A stretch of 64,000 nucleotides of DNA from Edaphobacter flagellatus (GTDB taxonomy: Bacteria; Acidobacteriota; Terriglobia; Terriglobales; Acidobacteriaceae): NCBI RefSeq assembly GCF_025264665.1, contig NZ_CP073697.1, positions 3,391,501 to 3,455,500 of the forward strand. The letters run 5' to 3'. Under the pieces are notes generated by a model. It saw only the letters and a list, made by a program, of their open reading frames with translations. It searched no databases and was not told the origin of the DNA. Shown piece after piece: positions 54,531 through 63,011 of the stretch. The stretch's first letter is position 1. Every line of letters begins with the position of its first letter. The translations under genes and the position numbers were made by a program.

Positions 54531-55862
54531 ATGCAGATCTCAACGCCAGTCAGTTCGAAGAGCACCGCCGAGGTGAAGGGCGGCAAACATCCTGTGTTCC
54601 CTGTAGGGCACATGGTGCCGTTTGTGCTGGTGACGGCGTTGTTCTTCCTGTGGGGCATGTCGAATAATCTGACGGACATTCTGGTGCAGCAGTTCCGCAA
54701 GTCGCTGGAGTTGTCGCAGTTTTCGGCGCAGCTGGTGCAGACGGCGAACTTTTTCGGCTACTTCTGTATGGCGATTCCTGCCGGTCTGCTGATGCGGCGC
54801 TGGGGTTACAAGGCCGGCATGGTGACGGGACTATTGCTCTTCGGATCGGGCATGCTGCTCTTTCTGCCGGCGGCGTTGCGCGATGCGTATGGAATTTTTC
54901 TGGTCGCACTATTCACGGTGGGCTGCGGCGCGTCGATTCTGGAGACGGCAGCGAATCCGTTTATTGCACAGTTTGGCGATCCGGTGACGTCGGAGCAGCG
55001 GCTGAACTTCTCGCAGGCTTTCAACCCTCCGGGAACGGTGACGGGTGTACTGATCGGGACGTACTTCATCTTTTCGGGTCACGAGCCGGGCGCTGCAGAG
55101 ATCGAGCAGATGAAGCAGCTTGGGACGTACAAAGCGTATCTGCATAGCGAAGTGATGCGCGTCGTTCCGACGTATATGGTTTTCGGCGCGGTGGTGTTGT
55201 TCTTTGCGCTGCTGCTGATGCGGACAAAGTTTCCCGTGATCCAGGTGGAGCATGAGGGGGCGGGTGAGGATCATGGAAACTTCGGCGATCTGCTGCGCAT
55301 GCCTTCGATCTGGATTGCGGTGGCGGCGAATTTCTGCAACGTGGGTGCGCAGATTTCGTCGTGGAGCAGTTTGATTCCTTACATGAAGCAGTACACGCCG
55401 GTGAGCGAGCGGACCGCGGCGCACTATCTGACGGCGGTGCTGGTGGTGATGCTGTTCGGACGGTTTATTTCGACTCCGCTGATGCGCTATATCCGGCCGA
55501 GTCTAATGCTGGGAGTGTATGGCGTTCTCAACACAATCATGATGCTGGTCGTGGTGACGAAGCCGGGCATGGTTGGAGCCTGGGCGATTGTGGTGAGCGG
55601 ATTTTTTATCTCGATCATGTTTCCGACGATCTTTGCGCTTGGCCTGAAGGGGCTGGGGTGCAATACAAAGCTGGGTGGTTCGCTGCTGGTGATGGCGATT
55701 GTCGGCGGCGCGATCTTTCCTCCGATTCAGGGACTGATTGCGCGGCAGACGGGAAGCCTGGCGCTTGGATATGTCGTTCCGGCGATCGGTTTTGCCGGGG
55801 TTGCAATTTATGGGTTCTATCAGTCGACCCAGAGGACCCTGCTGTCTGGCCCGGCGTACTGA
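54531..55862 (+). CDS. fucP: L-fucose permease (MFS, FucP)
   Basis: 443 residues with twelve hydrophobic segments. FucP-type motifs include FFLWGMSNNLTDILVQQF in TM1, QTANFFGYFCMAIPAG in TM2 and GASILETAANPF in TM4. FucP imports L-fucose with protons. ATG at 54531 is preceded by AGGAGA. It lies 87 bp after the lactonase gene, probably the same transcript. Confidence 0.9.
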   Translation: MQISTPVSSKSTAEVKGGKHPVFPVGHMVPFVLVTALFFLWGMSNNLTDILVQQFRKSLELSQFSAQLVQTANFFGYFCMAIPAGLLMRRWGYKAGMVTGLLLFGSGMLLFLPAALRDAYGIFLVALFTVGCGASILETAANPFIAQFGDPVTSEQRLNFSQAFNPPGTVTGVLIGTYFIFSGHEPGAAEIEQMKQLGTYKAYLHSEVMRVVPTYMVFGAVVLFFALLLMRTKFPVIQVEHEGAGEDHGNFGDLLRMPSIWIAVAANFCNVGAQISSWSSLIPYMKQYTPVSERTAAHYLTAVLVVMLFGRFISTPLMRYIRPSLMLGVYGVLNTIMMLVVVTKPGMVGAWAIVVSGFFISIMFPTIFALGLKGLGCNTKLGGSLLVMAIVGGAIFPPIQGLIARQTGSLALGYVVPAIGFAGVAIYGFYQSTQRTLLSGPAY

Positions 55863-55874
55863 GTCTCTCCGCCT

Positions 55875-56519
55875 TTACGGGACGAAGCGGAGGTAGACGA
55901 GGTAACAGAGGACGGCTCCCACGGCGGCGAGGATGAGGCCGGAGGTTCTTCGTTTGTAGACGAAGAAGAGAAGCAGGAGTCCGGTGAGGGAGACGAGGGT
56001 GAGAAGGATGGCGGAGGCGTCAATAAGGCCGGACCAGACTTTGCCGGCGTCGCGTCCTTTGTGCAGATCGTTGATGACGGCGACGAAGCCGTTGCGGACT
56101 TCGATGATGTCGTAACGGTTGGTGTCGCGGTCGATGAGAGCGTCGGCGGAGTAGCCGGGGGCTTTGAAGGAGATGGAGATCTGGTTGTCGTCGACGCGGA
56201 AGTCGGAGACGGCGCCGTGGAGTTTGGCGGCGGAGCGGAGCTGTTCGACGATGGCGAGCTTGTCGGGGTCGGCGTTGTTGGGTTTGCGGAGCCAGTCGTG
56301 GGGCATCTGGCCGGTGGAGCGCGTGGTCTTTTCGGCGTTGCCGAACCACTCGGTGTGGTTGAGGGTGAGTCCGGTGAAGGCGAAGAAGAGGATGATGGCA
56401 AAGGAGACCATCGAGAGATAGATATGCAGCCAGCGGGCTACGACGGCCGTCTTGCGACGCAGATGGGCGCGGAAGGTGGGGACGGGCTTTTTCTCGACGG
56501 TCTGGGTTTGCGTTGGCAT
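55875..56519 (-). CDS. PepSY-associated transmembrane protein
   Basis: 214 residues. A basic N-terminus and TM helix (HIYLSMVSFAIILFFAFTGL, residues 32-51) with NHTEWFG after it are typical of PepSY_TM proteins. A periplasmic PepSY-like domain (about 60-160) precedes two further TM helices (165-190, 192-212). The family is linked to iron uptake and to transmembrane electron transfer. It is in the same strand and order as the ApbE fusion and EF-hand genes upstream, with REP-like repeats between. Confidence 0.78.
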   Translation of the reverse strand: MPTQTQTVEKKPVPTFRAHLRRKTAVVARWLHIYLSMVSFAIILFFAFTGLTLNHTEWFGNAEKTTRSTGQMPHDWLRKPNNADPDKLAIVEQLRSAAKLHGAVSDFRVDDNQISISFKAPGYSADALIDRDTNRYDIIEVRNGFVAVINDLHKGRDAGKVWSGLIDASAILLTLVSLTGLLLLFFVYKRRTSGLILAAVGAVLCYLVYLRFVP

Positions 56520-56526
56520 GGTTTAG

Positions 56527-56660
56527 AAATGCAGTCCTTCACTTCACTCGGGTTGACACTTTATGGATAGCTTCTGGAAATCTTCTCCGTTGGGTCAAGG
56601 GTTGCGGTTGTTCGAGCATCGCGAAATGCAGTGGCTCCTCGGCTTCGCTCGGAATGACAC
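56527..56660 (+). repeat. REP-like intergenic repeats
   Basis: 56527-56559 is a diverged copy (GCAGTCCTTCACTTC then GGGTTGACAC); 56622-56660 is a good copy (ATGCAGTGGCTCCTCGGC then CTCGGAATGACAC). Confidence 0.6.
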
Positions 56661-56700
56661 CTCAATGGCGGTTGACTCTGCTCGCGCTCCTTGTTGATTG

Positions 56701-58209
56701 CTAGTTGTGTCTACCGTAGTCGAGGGCGGCGCTGGAGACTTCGGTGTTGCCAGCGGGAGTGAATTTTGCGGCGGTCTTGCCGTCGAAGTTGATCTCCTGC
56801 TTGATGAGGCCGTAGGTTCCGTGTTCGCGGGCGGCTTCGATGAAGACGGTGTATTTGCCGGGTTTGACGGTCTTGCCGCTGTTGTCCTTGCCGTCCCAGC
56901 GTAGCGTGTATTTGCCCGGTGAGCGGGTGGCGGAGGAGATGGTGGTGGAGAGGTCGGTGCCTTCGGCGAGGTTGCGGACCTGGTCGGCACGGTACCAGGA
57001 CTTGAGGTCGGGCAGCCAGCGCGGCTTGTGGAACCAGAGAGCGAGAGTGCGGATGGGGTAGTGGTCGGCGTCTTCGACCCAGACGGCGACGTAGGGGCGC
57101 CGGTAGCGAGGGTCGTCGATGCGCGCGAGCTCGAAGTCGATGAGCAGGTCCATCGGTGCGGCGGGGGGCTTGGCGTAGGCAGCGGATTGGATGCGGGGCA
57201 GCTCACGCGAGGACCAGTTGCGGCTGGCGATGGTGCGTCCGTCGCTGAGGACAAGCATGTAGTCGACATTGTGGAGCGAGGCGGCGAGGCGGCTGCTCTC
57301 TTCGGGAGTCATGACGGAGAAGGCTGTGGCGAGCGCGCCTGCGGTGGCGGGATCGGCGGCGATGACGGTAGAGGAGATGACGGATTCGGCAGGCTGCGCG
57401 GTGCGCGGGTCGATGATGTGCGAGTAGTGCGTGCCGTGGATGTCAAAGCCGCGGCGGTAGTCGCCGCTGGTGGCGATGGTGCGGTTGGAGAGGCGCAGGA
57501 GGTCGATGGGGGGATCGTTTTCGGCGGCGGCACGCGGGTTGGCGATGGCAACCCGCTCGGTGATGGCCCCGCGAAGGACGATGTCGCCGCCGATGTTGAT
57601 GAGGACGCCAGTGGCTCCTGCGGCGAGTGCGGCGTTGGCAGCGCGGCCGGAGATGTAGCTTTTGACGAAGGAGTTGAGCGCGAGCGGCGCATCGTCGAGA
57701 TGCGTTGCCGTGTGATGGACGGGGTCGAGGGACCAGTGCGGGTGCTGCATGGTGTCGACGGCGCGGTCGAGCTCGGCCTGGGTGGGCGTGCGATTTTCGA
57801 CAGCGGCGAGCTTCCAGGCGCGGGTGGCGGCTTCGGCGGAGGCGTCGAGTGCGCCGGAGGTCTGCTGACGCCAGTGATCGAAGAGCGCGAGGACATCGTA
57901 GAGCTCGGAGGAGACATGGACGGGCGTGTTGTGGGTGCGGCTCCAGCGGGAGAACTCGCTGCTGGAGGACCAGCTGCTGAGGATGCGGTTGTCGCGGTCG
58001 ATTTCGTGGAGGACGGCGGCCTCGGCTTTGGCGGCCTGTGCGGGAGTGGAGGTCTTGAGCTTAAGCTCCATTGAGGTGCCGAGGATGTTTTCGTGATGGA
58101 AGACGCGGACCTGCGAGGGCGACTGTGCGGAGGCAGAGAGTGCCAGCGAAAGAGCAAATGTGAGCGCTATCGAGGGCAAATGCGCGGCGGTGAGCTTCAG
58201 ATTGTTCAT
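56701..58209 (-). CDS. FAD:protein FMN transferase fused to DUF2271
   Basis: 502 residues. A signal peptide (ALTFALSLALSASAQ) is followed by an ApbE domain (about 35-330): GTSMELKL, GALDASAEAATRAW, INIGGDIVLRG and HIIDPRTAQPAES. ApbE attaches FMN to Thr or Ser of target proteins. Residues from about 350 form a DUF2271 domain (VAVWVEDADHYPIRTLALWF, YTLRWDGKDNSGKTVKPGKY). The fusion, with the PepSY and EF-hand neighbours, suggests an extracytoplasmic flavin-based electron transfer system. The start abuts the EF-hand stop (TAAATG). Confidence 0.88.
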   Translation of the reverse strand: MNNLKLTAAHLPSIALTFALSLALSASAQSPSQVRVFHHENILGTSMELKLKTSTPAQAAKAEAAVLHEIDRDNRILSSWSSSSEFSRWSRTHNTPVHVSSELYDVLALFDHWRQQTSGALDASAEAATRAWKLAAVENRTPTQAELDRAVDTMQHPHWSLDPVHHTATHLDDAPLALNSFVKSYISGRAANAALAAGATGVLINIGGDIVLRGAITERVAIANPRAAAENDPPIDLLRLSNRTIATSGDYRRGFDIHGTHYSHIIDPRTAQPAESVISSTVIAADPATAGALATAFSVMTPEESSRLAASLHNVDYMLVLSDGRTIASRNWSSRELPRIQSAAYAKPPAAPMDLLIDFELARIDDPRYRRPYVAVWVEDADHYPIRTLALWFHKPRWLPDLKSWYRADQVRNLAEGTDLSTTISSATRSPGKYTLRWDGKDNSGKTVKPGKYTVFIEAAREHGTYGLIKQEINFDGKTAAKFTPAGNTEVSSAALDYGRHN

Positions 58210-59031
58210 TTAAGGGCGCGGTCCTTGTGGGGTTGTGTTGCCTTCGGGGCGGCGTGGCTGCTGCGGCGGCAGAGAAGCGAAGTAGACGGTGAGCTCGTCT
58301 TCGGTGAGGAAGCCGTCGTGGTTGGTGTCGATGGCGTCGAACTGCTGCTGCATGCGGTCAGGGGCCTCGGGTTTGGCGATCTTGGCGTCCTTGTTGGTGT
58401 CCCACTCGTCGAGCATGTGTTTGGCCCGGTCAGAGGGCGTCATCTGTCGTGGACGGATTTCTTCGGGCGAAAGTTCACCGTCGCCGTTTTTATCGAGAGC
58501 TTTTAATGCAGCTGGAGCGTTGGCGATCTCGTCGGAGGTGAGGATGCCGTCGTGGTTGGCGTCGATGGCGTTGAGGACAGGGTCGTTGCGGGTGGCGTCG
58601 CCGGTGTGCTGGACGCGTCCGCTGGGGCCGGTCTGCGAGGCAGCGGAAGCGCGGATTTCTTCGGGAGTGAGCTTGCCATCGTGGTTGGTGTCGATGCGTG
58701 CGAAGAGACCCTGGAGACGCTGAGGGAGCTCGTCCTGGGTGAGAACGCCGTCGCCGTTGCGGTCGAAGGCCATGAGACGCTGGACCGTCTCGTCGGGCTT
58801 GTTGGAGGTGGGATCGTTCTGGCTGGCGAGGTACTCGAGGGAGTCGAGCTGGCCGTCACCGTTTTTATCGAGAGTTTTTAGTGCGGCGGGGGCGTTGGCG
58901 ATCTCGTCGGCGGAGAGTTTGCCGTCGTGGTTGGTGTCGATGGCGAGGACGACGGGACGCGGAGGAGGAGTGCCCTGCGCGAGGGCGTAGGGTGCGAGGA
59001 ACAGAGAGAGGAGCAAGGGTTTGCGGTACAT
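58210..59031 (-). CDS. Secreted EF-hand protein with eight calcium loops
   Basis: 273 residues from ATG at 59031; a GTG at 59046 is an alternative. The signal peptide is LLLSLFLAPYALAQ. Eight EF-hand loops follow, such as DTNHDGKLSADE, DKNGDGQLDSLE and DANHDGILTSDE. The seventh, DTNKDAKIAKPE, has lost the central Gly and probably binds weakly. Two near-identical segments ending in ANAPAALK.LDKNGDG show internal duplication. Single neighbour in operon is the ApbE fusion gene. Role: calcium-binding periplasmic protein; partner unknown. Confidence 0.9.
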   Translation of the reverse strand: MYRKPLLLSLFLAPYALAQGTPPPRPVVLAIDTNHDGKLSADEIANAPAALKTLDKNGDGQLDSLEYLASQNDPTSNKPDETVQRLMAFDRNGDGVLTQDELPQRLQGLFARIDTNHDGKLTPEEIRASAASQTGPSGRVQHTGDATRNDPVLNAIDANHDGILTSDEIANAPAALKALDKNGDGELSPEEIRPRQMTPSDRAKHMLDEWDTNKDAKIAKPEAPDRMQQQFDAIDTNHDGFLTEDELTVYFASLPPQQPRRPEGNTTPQGPRP

Positions 59032-59128
59032 GGTCCTGGCCTGCACTGAAATAGGGACTGAATAAGTCCTCTTTCTTTATAGGACAGATTTGGTCGTATA
59101 TCAAGTGGGCTCTGGTGGCTTGTACACG

Positions 59129-59179
59129 AAATGCGGAGGTTCCTCGGCTCTGTGCTTCGCACTTCGCTCGGAATGACAC
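59129..59179 (+). repeat. REP-like repeat
   Basis: ATGCGGAGGTTCCTCGGCTC, core GTGCTTCGCAC and CTCGGAATGACAC. Confidence 0.7.
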
Positions 59180-59203
59180 GATTGACCGAAGGACGGCTCT
59201 ACT

Positions 59204-60547
59204 CTATTTGGTTGCTGTCAGGCGGAAGACTCTTGAGGCGTGCGAATCGAGGGTGAAGTTGATCTCGTCAGGCGATGTGGGGACGCCCTGGTTGGTGACG
59301 AGGTCGGTGAGCTTGGGTGGGTGGGTGGCGAAGTTGGTGTCGCGAAGGGCGTCCAGCTCGCGCCAGTCGAATTTGATGGCGGCAGATTCAGAGCCGAGGT
59401 TGAAGAGGGCGAGGGTGAAGGAGCCGTCGCGGTTTTTGGTGAACCAGGCCTGCTGCTGCTTGTTGCGGAGCTGCTGGATGTCGAGCGGAGAGGCGGGGAC
59501 TCCGGCCTGGTTGATGGCGATGAGATTTTTGTTGGTGATGATGGCGAGGTCGGCTGGGTCCATGTGGGTGAGGTCGGTGCCGAGGTAGAGCGGAGCGCAG
59601 GAGATGGACCAGAGCGTGAACATGGTCTGGCGCTCGGCGGGAGTGATCCCGTCTTTGTCTCCGTTGCCGATCTCGAGGGAGTCGAGGTCATTCCAGCCGC
59701 CGGGTTTCGCGTAGGTGATCCAGGGGCGGAGGTCGGCGAAACGCTCGGAGACTTTGGACCAGATGGTGAGGTTGCCCTTGATGGCTGGATCGGTGGAGCG
59801 GCCGCAGGGGTAGCACTCGACGTCGTTTTCGATGCGCCAGCCGTTGGAGGTGGCCTGCCAGAGTGGGGCCTGGTCGATGGACATCCAGTTGGAGAGCTCA
59901 AGCCAGATGGGGCGGTGGGTGGCGAGGATGGCGGCGTGCCAGACGCGGAGCTCTTCACGGTTGTCGGCGGGAAGGTTGCCGCCGCCGGGGCCGACGAAGT
60001 CGAGCTTGATGAAGTCGACCTTCCAGCGGGCGAACTGGCGAAGCATGGAGAAGATGTAAGCGCGGGCGGCGGGTTTGGTGAAGTCGATCTTGTAGGCACC
60101 CTTGTGGGTGCTGCCGGGGAGCGTCGTGATGGTGATGTCTTTGATGTGTGCGGTGGTGCCTTCGATGACGGGGTTGGCGTCGTAGAGCTTGGGGTCGATG
60201 CCGGGGTTCATGTAGACGCCGAAGAGCAGACCTTTGCTGTGGAGGTACTGGCCGAAGCCGTCCATGCCCGAGGGGAACTTGGTGAGGTTGGTCTTGGGGA
60301 CGCCGTGCTCATCCCAGCCGTCTGTCCATCCTGCGTCGAGGTTGATGTAGCGGTAGCCGTAGTCTGGGAGTTTAGCGGCGAAGAGTGCGTCGACCTGGGC
60401 CTTGACGGTTTCTTCGGAGACTTTACTGCGCAGGAAGGACCAGCTGCTCCAGCCCATGTAGGGGCGCTCGGCGAGCTTGGGCTGCGATTTGGTTTGCGCG
60501 GAAGCAGAGAGAGACGCAAGGAGGACGACGGCCAGGAGGGAACGCAT
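59204..60547 (-). CDS. Alpha-galactosidase (GH27)
   Basis: 447 residues. Signal peptide LLAVVLLASLSASAQ. GH27 motifs: PYMGWSSWSF near residue 30, YINLDAGWTDG near 68, the nucleophile in VDFIKLDFVG near 180 and the second acid in the NDVECYP region near 245, with GGWNDLDSLEIG near 285. The C-terminal beta-sandwich ends the protein. It hydrolyses terminal alpha-galactosides or, in some subgroups, beta-L-arabinopyranosides. It fits a plant-polymer degrading lifestyle. Single gene between repeats. Confidence 0.9.
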   Translation of the reverse strand: MRSLLAVVLLASLSASAQTKSQPKLAERPYMGWSSWSFLRSKVSEETVKAQVDALFAAKLPDYGYRYINLDAGWTDGWDEHGVPKTNLTKFPSGMDGFGQYLHSKGLLFGVYMNPGIDPKLYDANPVIEGTTAHIKDITITTLPGSTHKGAYKIDFTKPAARAYIFSMLRQFARWKVDFIKLDFVGPGGGNLPADNREELRVWHAAILATHRPIWLELSNWMSIDQAPLWQATSNGWRIENDVECYPCGRSTDPAIKGNLTIWSKVSERFADLRPWITYAKPGGWNDLDSLEIGNGDKDGITPAERQTMFTLWSISCAPLYLGTDLTHMDPADLAIITNKNLIAINQAGVPASPLDIQQLRNKQQQAWFTKNRDGSFTLALFNLGSESAAIKFDWRELDALRDTNFATHPPKLTDLVTNQGVPTSPDEINFTLDSHASRVFRLTATK

Positions 60548-60851
60548 GCGTGGAATGATAGCGGCTTTTGGATATGAAAGAGAAGATGGATGGGTAAAAA
60601 TGTTTTGGGGTGATGGCTTCAGGGGGCTGAAGCCGTGCCTTTAAGTAAAGCGTTTCGCGCCTTTGTGCGAACGATTCCGCCCATGCGATGAAACTGCATG
60701 AATGGGGCACTGCAGCTTGCGACGATTTAACCGCAGGTCCTTCGACTTCTCTTCGAGGTGACATGATGTGGCTGGGATGCGAAATGCGGGGGTTCCTCGA
60801 CTTCGCGACTGCGTCGCTCGGAATGACACGGTGGGGGATTAGCGATACGAG
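60548..60851. other. Intergenic region with REP-like repeats
   Basis: 304 bp without a gene. Two REP-like copies lie at 60731-60763 (GCAGGTCCTTCGAC then GAGGTGACAT) and 60781-60829 (ATGCGGGGGTTCCTCGAC then CTCGGAATGACAC). Confidence 0.65.
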
Positions 60852-61586
60852 CTAGAAGTGGCGGAGCTGGGTGTCGTGCGTGGGCTGCGGCCTGTAGCCG
60901 GGTTCCTGCGGTATGCCGTCGGCGTCGGCGTTGCGCTCGAGGGATCGGCTGACGATCTCGCGTGAGCCCAGGCCTACGGCGAGTGCGAGCGTGAGGACGA
61001 TGCCTCCGAAGAGGATGCCGAAGGCGAGGTCGACGACAGTGCCACCGATTTCGAGATGGTCGAGGACCATGGCTGTGGTGAGGACGAGGACGAGCCACTT
61101 GACGCCGAGCGAAAGGAAGCGCGCGTACTGGAGGCGTGCATTGACGGCTTCGATGAGCACTGTCCGCGCGAGGAAGCGGGCGATGAGCGTTCCGACGATG
61201 AAGAGAAGGATGGCGCCGACGGAGTGGGTGAGGTAGGGGACGAGGAAGAAGGAGACCTGCGAGTTGCCAGCGTAGGCGGCGTCGAAGGCGGAGATGCCGA
61301 TGAGGCAGCCAAGAATGACGGAGCCCCAGAAGGTTGCGCGTGTAAGCAGCAGCGTGGGACTGTGTGAGGGAGCCCACTCCATTGGAATGATGGAGCCGCG
61401 GGTGAGGCGGTCGTCGAAGCGGAGCAGTGTGAGGACGCGGCGGAGCAGTGTGGCGAGGATGGCTCCGATGACGGTGAGGATGATAACGGCCAGCAGGAGC
61501 GCGAGGATGCCAGGGAGGAAGTTGGCCAGCGTGACAAGGGCCCTGTGGGCGGATTGGCTCAGAGCGAGTTCGACTTGTTGCCACAT
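60852..61586 (-). CDS. MscS-like conserved TM-helix protein
   Basis: 244 residues with about four TM segments: FLPGILALLLAVIILTVIGAI (24-44), a second around 87-105, a third around 122-145 and GILFGGIVLTLALAVGLGSRE near 190-210. The last segment resembles the pore-lining helix of small mechanosensitive channels, but the downstream beta domain of MscS is missing, fitting the conserved-TM-helix family. AAGGAGG seven bases before the ATG is a strong ribosome binding site. Confidence 0.65.
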   Translation of the reverse strand: MWQQVELALSQSAHRALVTLANFLPGILALLLAVIILTVIGAILATLLRRVLTLLRFDDRLTRGSIIPMEWAPSHSPTLLLTRATFWGSVILGCLIGISAFDAAYAGNSQVSFFLVPYLTHSVGAILLFIVGTLIARFLARTVLIEAVNARLQYARFLSLGVKWLVLVLTTAMVLDHLEIGGTVVDLAFGILFGGIVLTLALAVGLGSREIVSRSLERNADADGIPQEPGYRPQPTHDTQLRHF

Positions 61587-61665
61587 GGGCGAACCTCCTT
61601 ATAGTTGGATGCCAGTTAGCGAGTCAGCAAGCTAGCGAGTTAGCGAATCTACAAATTCATGAATC

Positions 61666-62880
61666 CTATGGGTTGAAGCGGTCGGGCCAGCGCCAGCGGG
61701 AGACGAGATAGGGTTTGTCGGTCTCGAAGGCCATGGCTACGTCTTCGATGTGGCGTTCCGGCGGAGTGCCGCCGTGAACGAGGATGAGGTGCGAGGCGAC
61801 CCAAGCGAGATAAAGCGGTGTGAGTGCGCCGAGCAGGTGATTGCGATTGATGGTGCGCAGACGGTAAGCAAGGATGAAGTCGTAGACGATGCGTGCCCAG
61901 AGGTTGTCGGGCATGCGGAAGGAGTCCTGCGGCATGAGCGAGAGGTGCTTGAGGCCGAGGAGAGAGTGCGGCGGCAGGACGAGTCCCCAAATCTCCTGCA
62001 GGTTGGAGTAGGCGAGATGGAAGGACTCGAGCATGGGGGTGACGTCGAGTGGCTCGGGCTGCTCGGACGTGGCCGTGATGGCGCGTGGGGGGATGGTGGC
62101 GCGTACGCGCTGCCAGAAGACGGCTTTGGAATCGATGTCGGAGAAGAGAGAGCCGGCAATCTGATTGACGAGGGAGTTGAGGTCTGTCGTGGCGGGTGCG
62201 GGCGTGCTACGAGTGGGGATGTCTGTTTCAGACATCGTGTAGCCGGCGACGGCGGCTTCGGAGGCGGGCCAGATGATGGCGTCTTCCTGACTGGCGGCTG
62301 TGTAACGCTGCGCTACGGTGGCGAGGCGCTCGAGCATGCGCAGTGAAAGTCCGAGGTCGAGAGCCAGAGGGAAGCGCGGGCGTGCACAGAAAAGTGCGCG
62401 GCTGACGGGATAAAAAAGTGCGGAGTTGAGCAGAGCTTCGCGTGCGCCGGGATGGTAGTGCGCGACGATGAGATCGTTGCCGGAGGCGAGTGTGGCGGAG
62501 GCCATGTTGCGGATCGCGTTTGCCGGCATAGTGTGCGATTCGGCGCCGAGCATGAGGCATGCGGTCGCATGGTGCTCCTCGGCAAGCTTGTAGGTGTTGA
62601 AGTAATCGGCTGCGGTGAGGAGCCAGCTGGTGGCCGACGGTGCGGGAGGAGTGTAGGGCAGCAGCTTGAGCTTGTCGAAGGAGAGACTGCCGGTGATGTT
62701 CGGCGCTATATCGGGAACAGCGACTGGAAGCGAGAGGCCGGGGAAGGCGAGAGCAAGGTTGGCGAGCGCAGGCTCGATGGCTTCGGGGGTGATGGCCGTG
62801 AGGTGAATGAGCAGTCCAAGGTCGGCCTGTGAGGGGAGATCGGCGACGGCTGCGGAGATGTTTGTGGGAGTGGTGGCCAT
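61666..62880 (-). CDS. Uncharacterised protein, possibly glycosyltransferase-like
   Basis: 404 residues, no signal peptide or TM helix. The N-terminal two thirds look like a GT-A fold: residues 20-70 alternate strand and helix, and ALFYPVSRALFCARPRFPLA with LGLSLRMLERLA recalls GT2-type enzymes such as glucosylglycerate synthases (family pattern P-R-x-YP-GG-x-GLS). A DxD motif is not evident, so activity is doubtful. The trehalose synthase gene lies immediately downstream, suggesting a role in compatible solute or glycogen-linked metabolism. Low certainty. Confidence 0.5.
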   Translation of the reverse strand: MATTPTNISAAVADLPSQADLGLLIHLTAITPEAIEPALANLALAFPGLSLPVAVPDIAPNITGSLSFDKLKLLPYTPPAPSATSWLLTAADYFNTYKLAEEHHATACLMLGAESHTMPANAIRNMASATLASGNDLIVAHYHPGAREALLNSALFYPVSRALFCARPRFPLALDLGLSLRMLERLATVAQRYTAASQEDAIIWPASEAAVAGYTMSETDIPTRSTPAPATTDLNSLVNQIAGSLFSDIDSKAVFWQRVRATIPPRAITATSEQPEPLDVTPMLESFHLAYSNLQEIWGLVLPPHSLLGLKHLSLMPQDSFRMPDNLWARIVYDFILAYRLRTINRNHLLGALTPLYLAWVASHLILVHGGTPPERHIEDVAMAFETDKPYLVSRWRWPDRFNP

Positions 62881-63011
62881 GATGTTCGAAGGCTCTTATC
62901 GACTAGTGTAGGACGTCTGAAATGGTGATGTGTATGCCTGATGAGGTAAGAAAAGCAAGATTACCCCGCGGCGTTGCACCTGGGTCGGAGTGGCAAGATT
63001 TGACGGAGGCA

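Noticed and set aside
8739..60829. Repeats as a CRISPR array
   Set aside because: Copies are dispersed over 50 kb, have variable cores and are not regularly spaced; no cas genes are present.
61610..61655. Short TAGCGAGT direct repeats before the MscS-like gene
   Set aside because: Three imperfect 8-10 bp copies in a short intergenic gap; too few and too short to call an iteron array.
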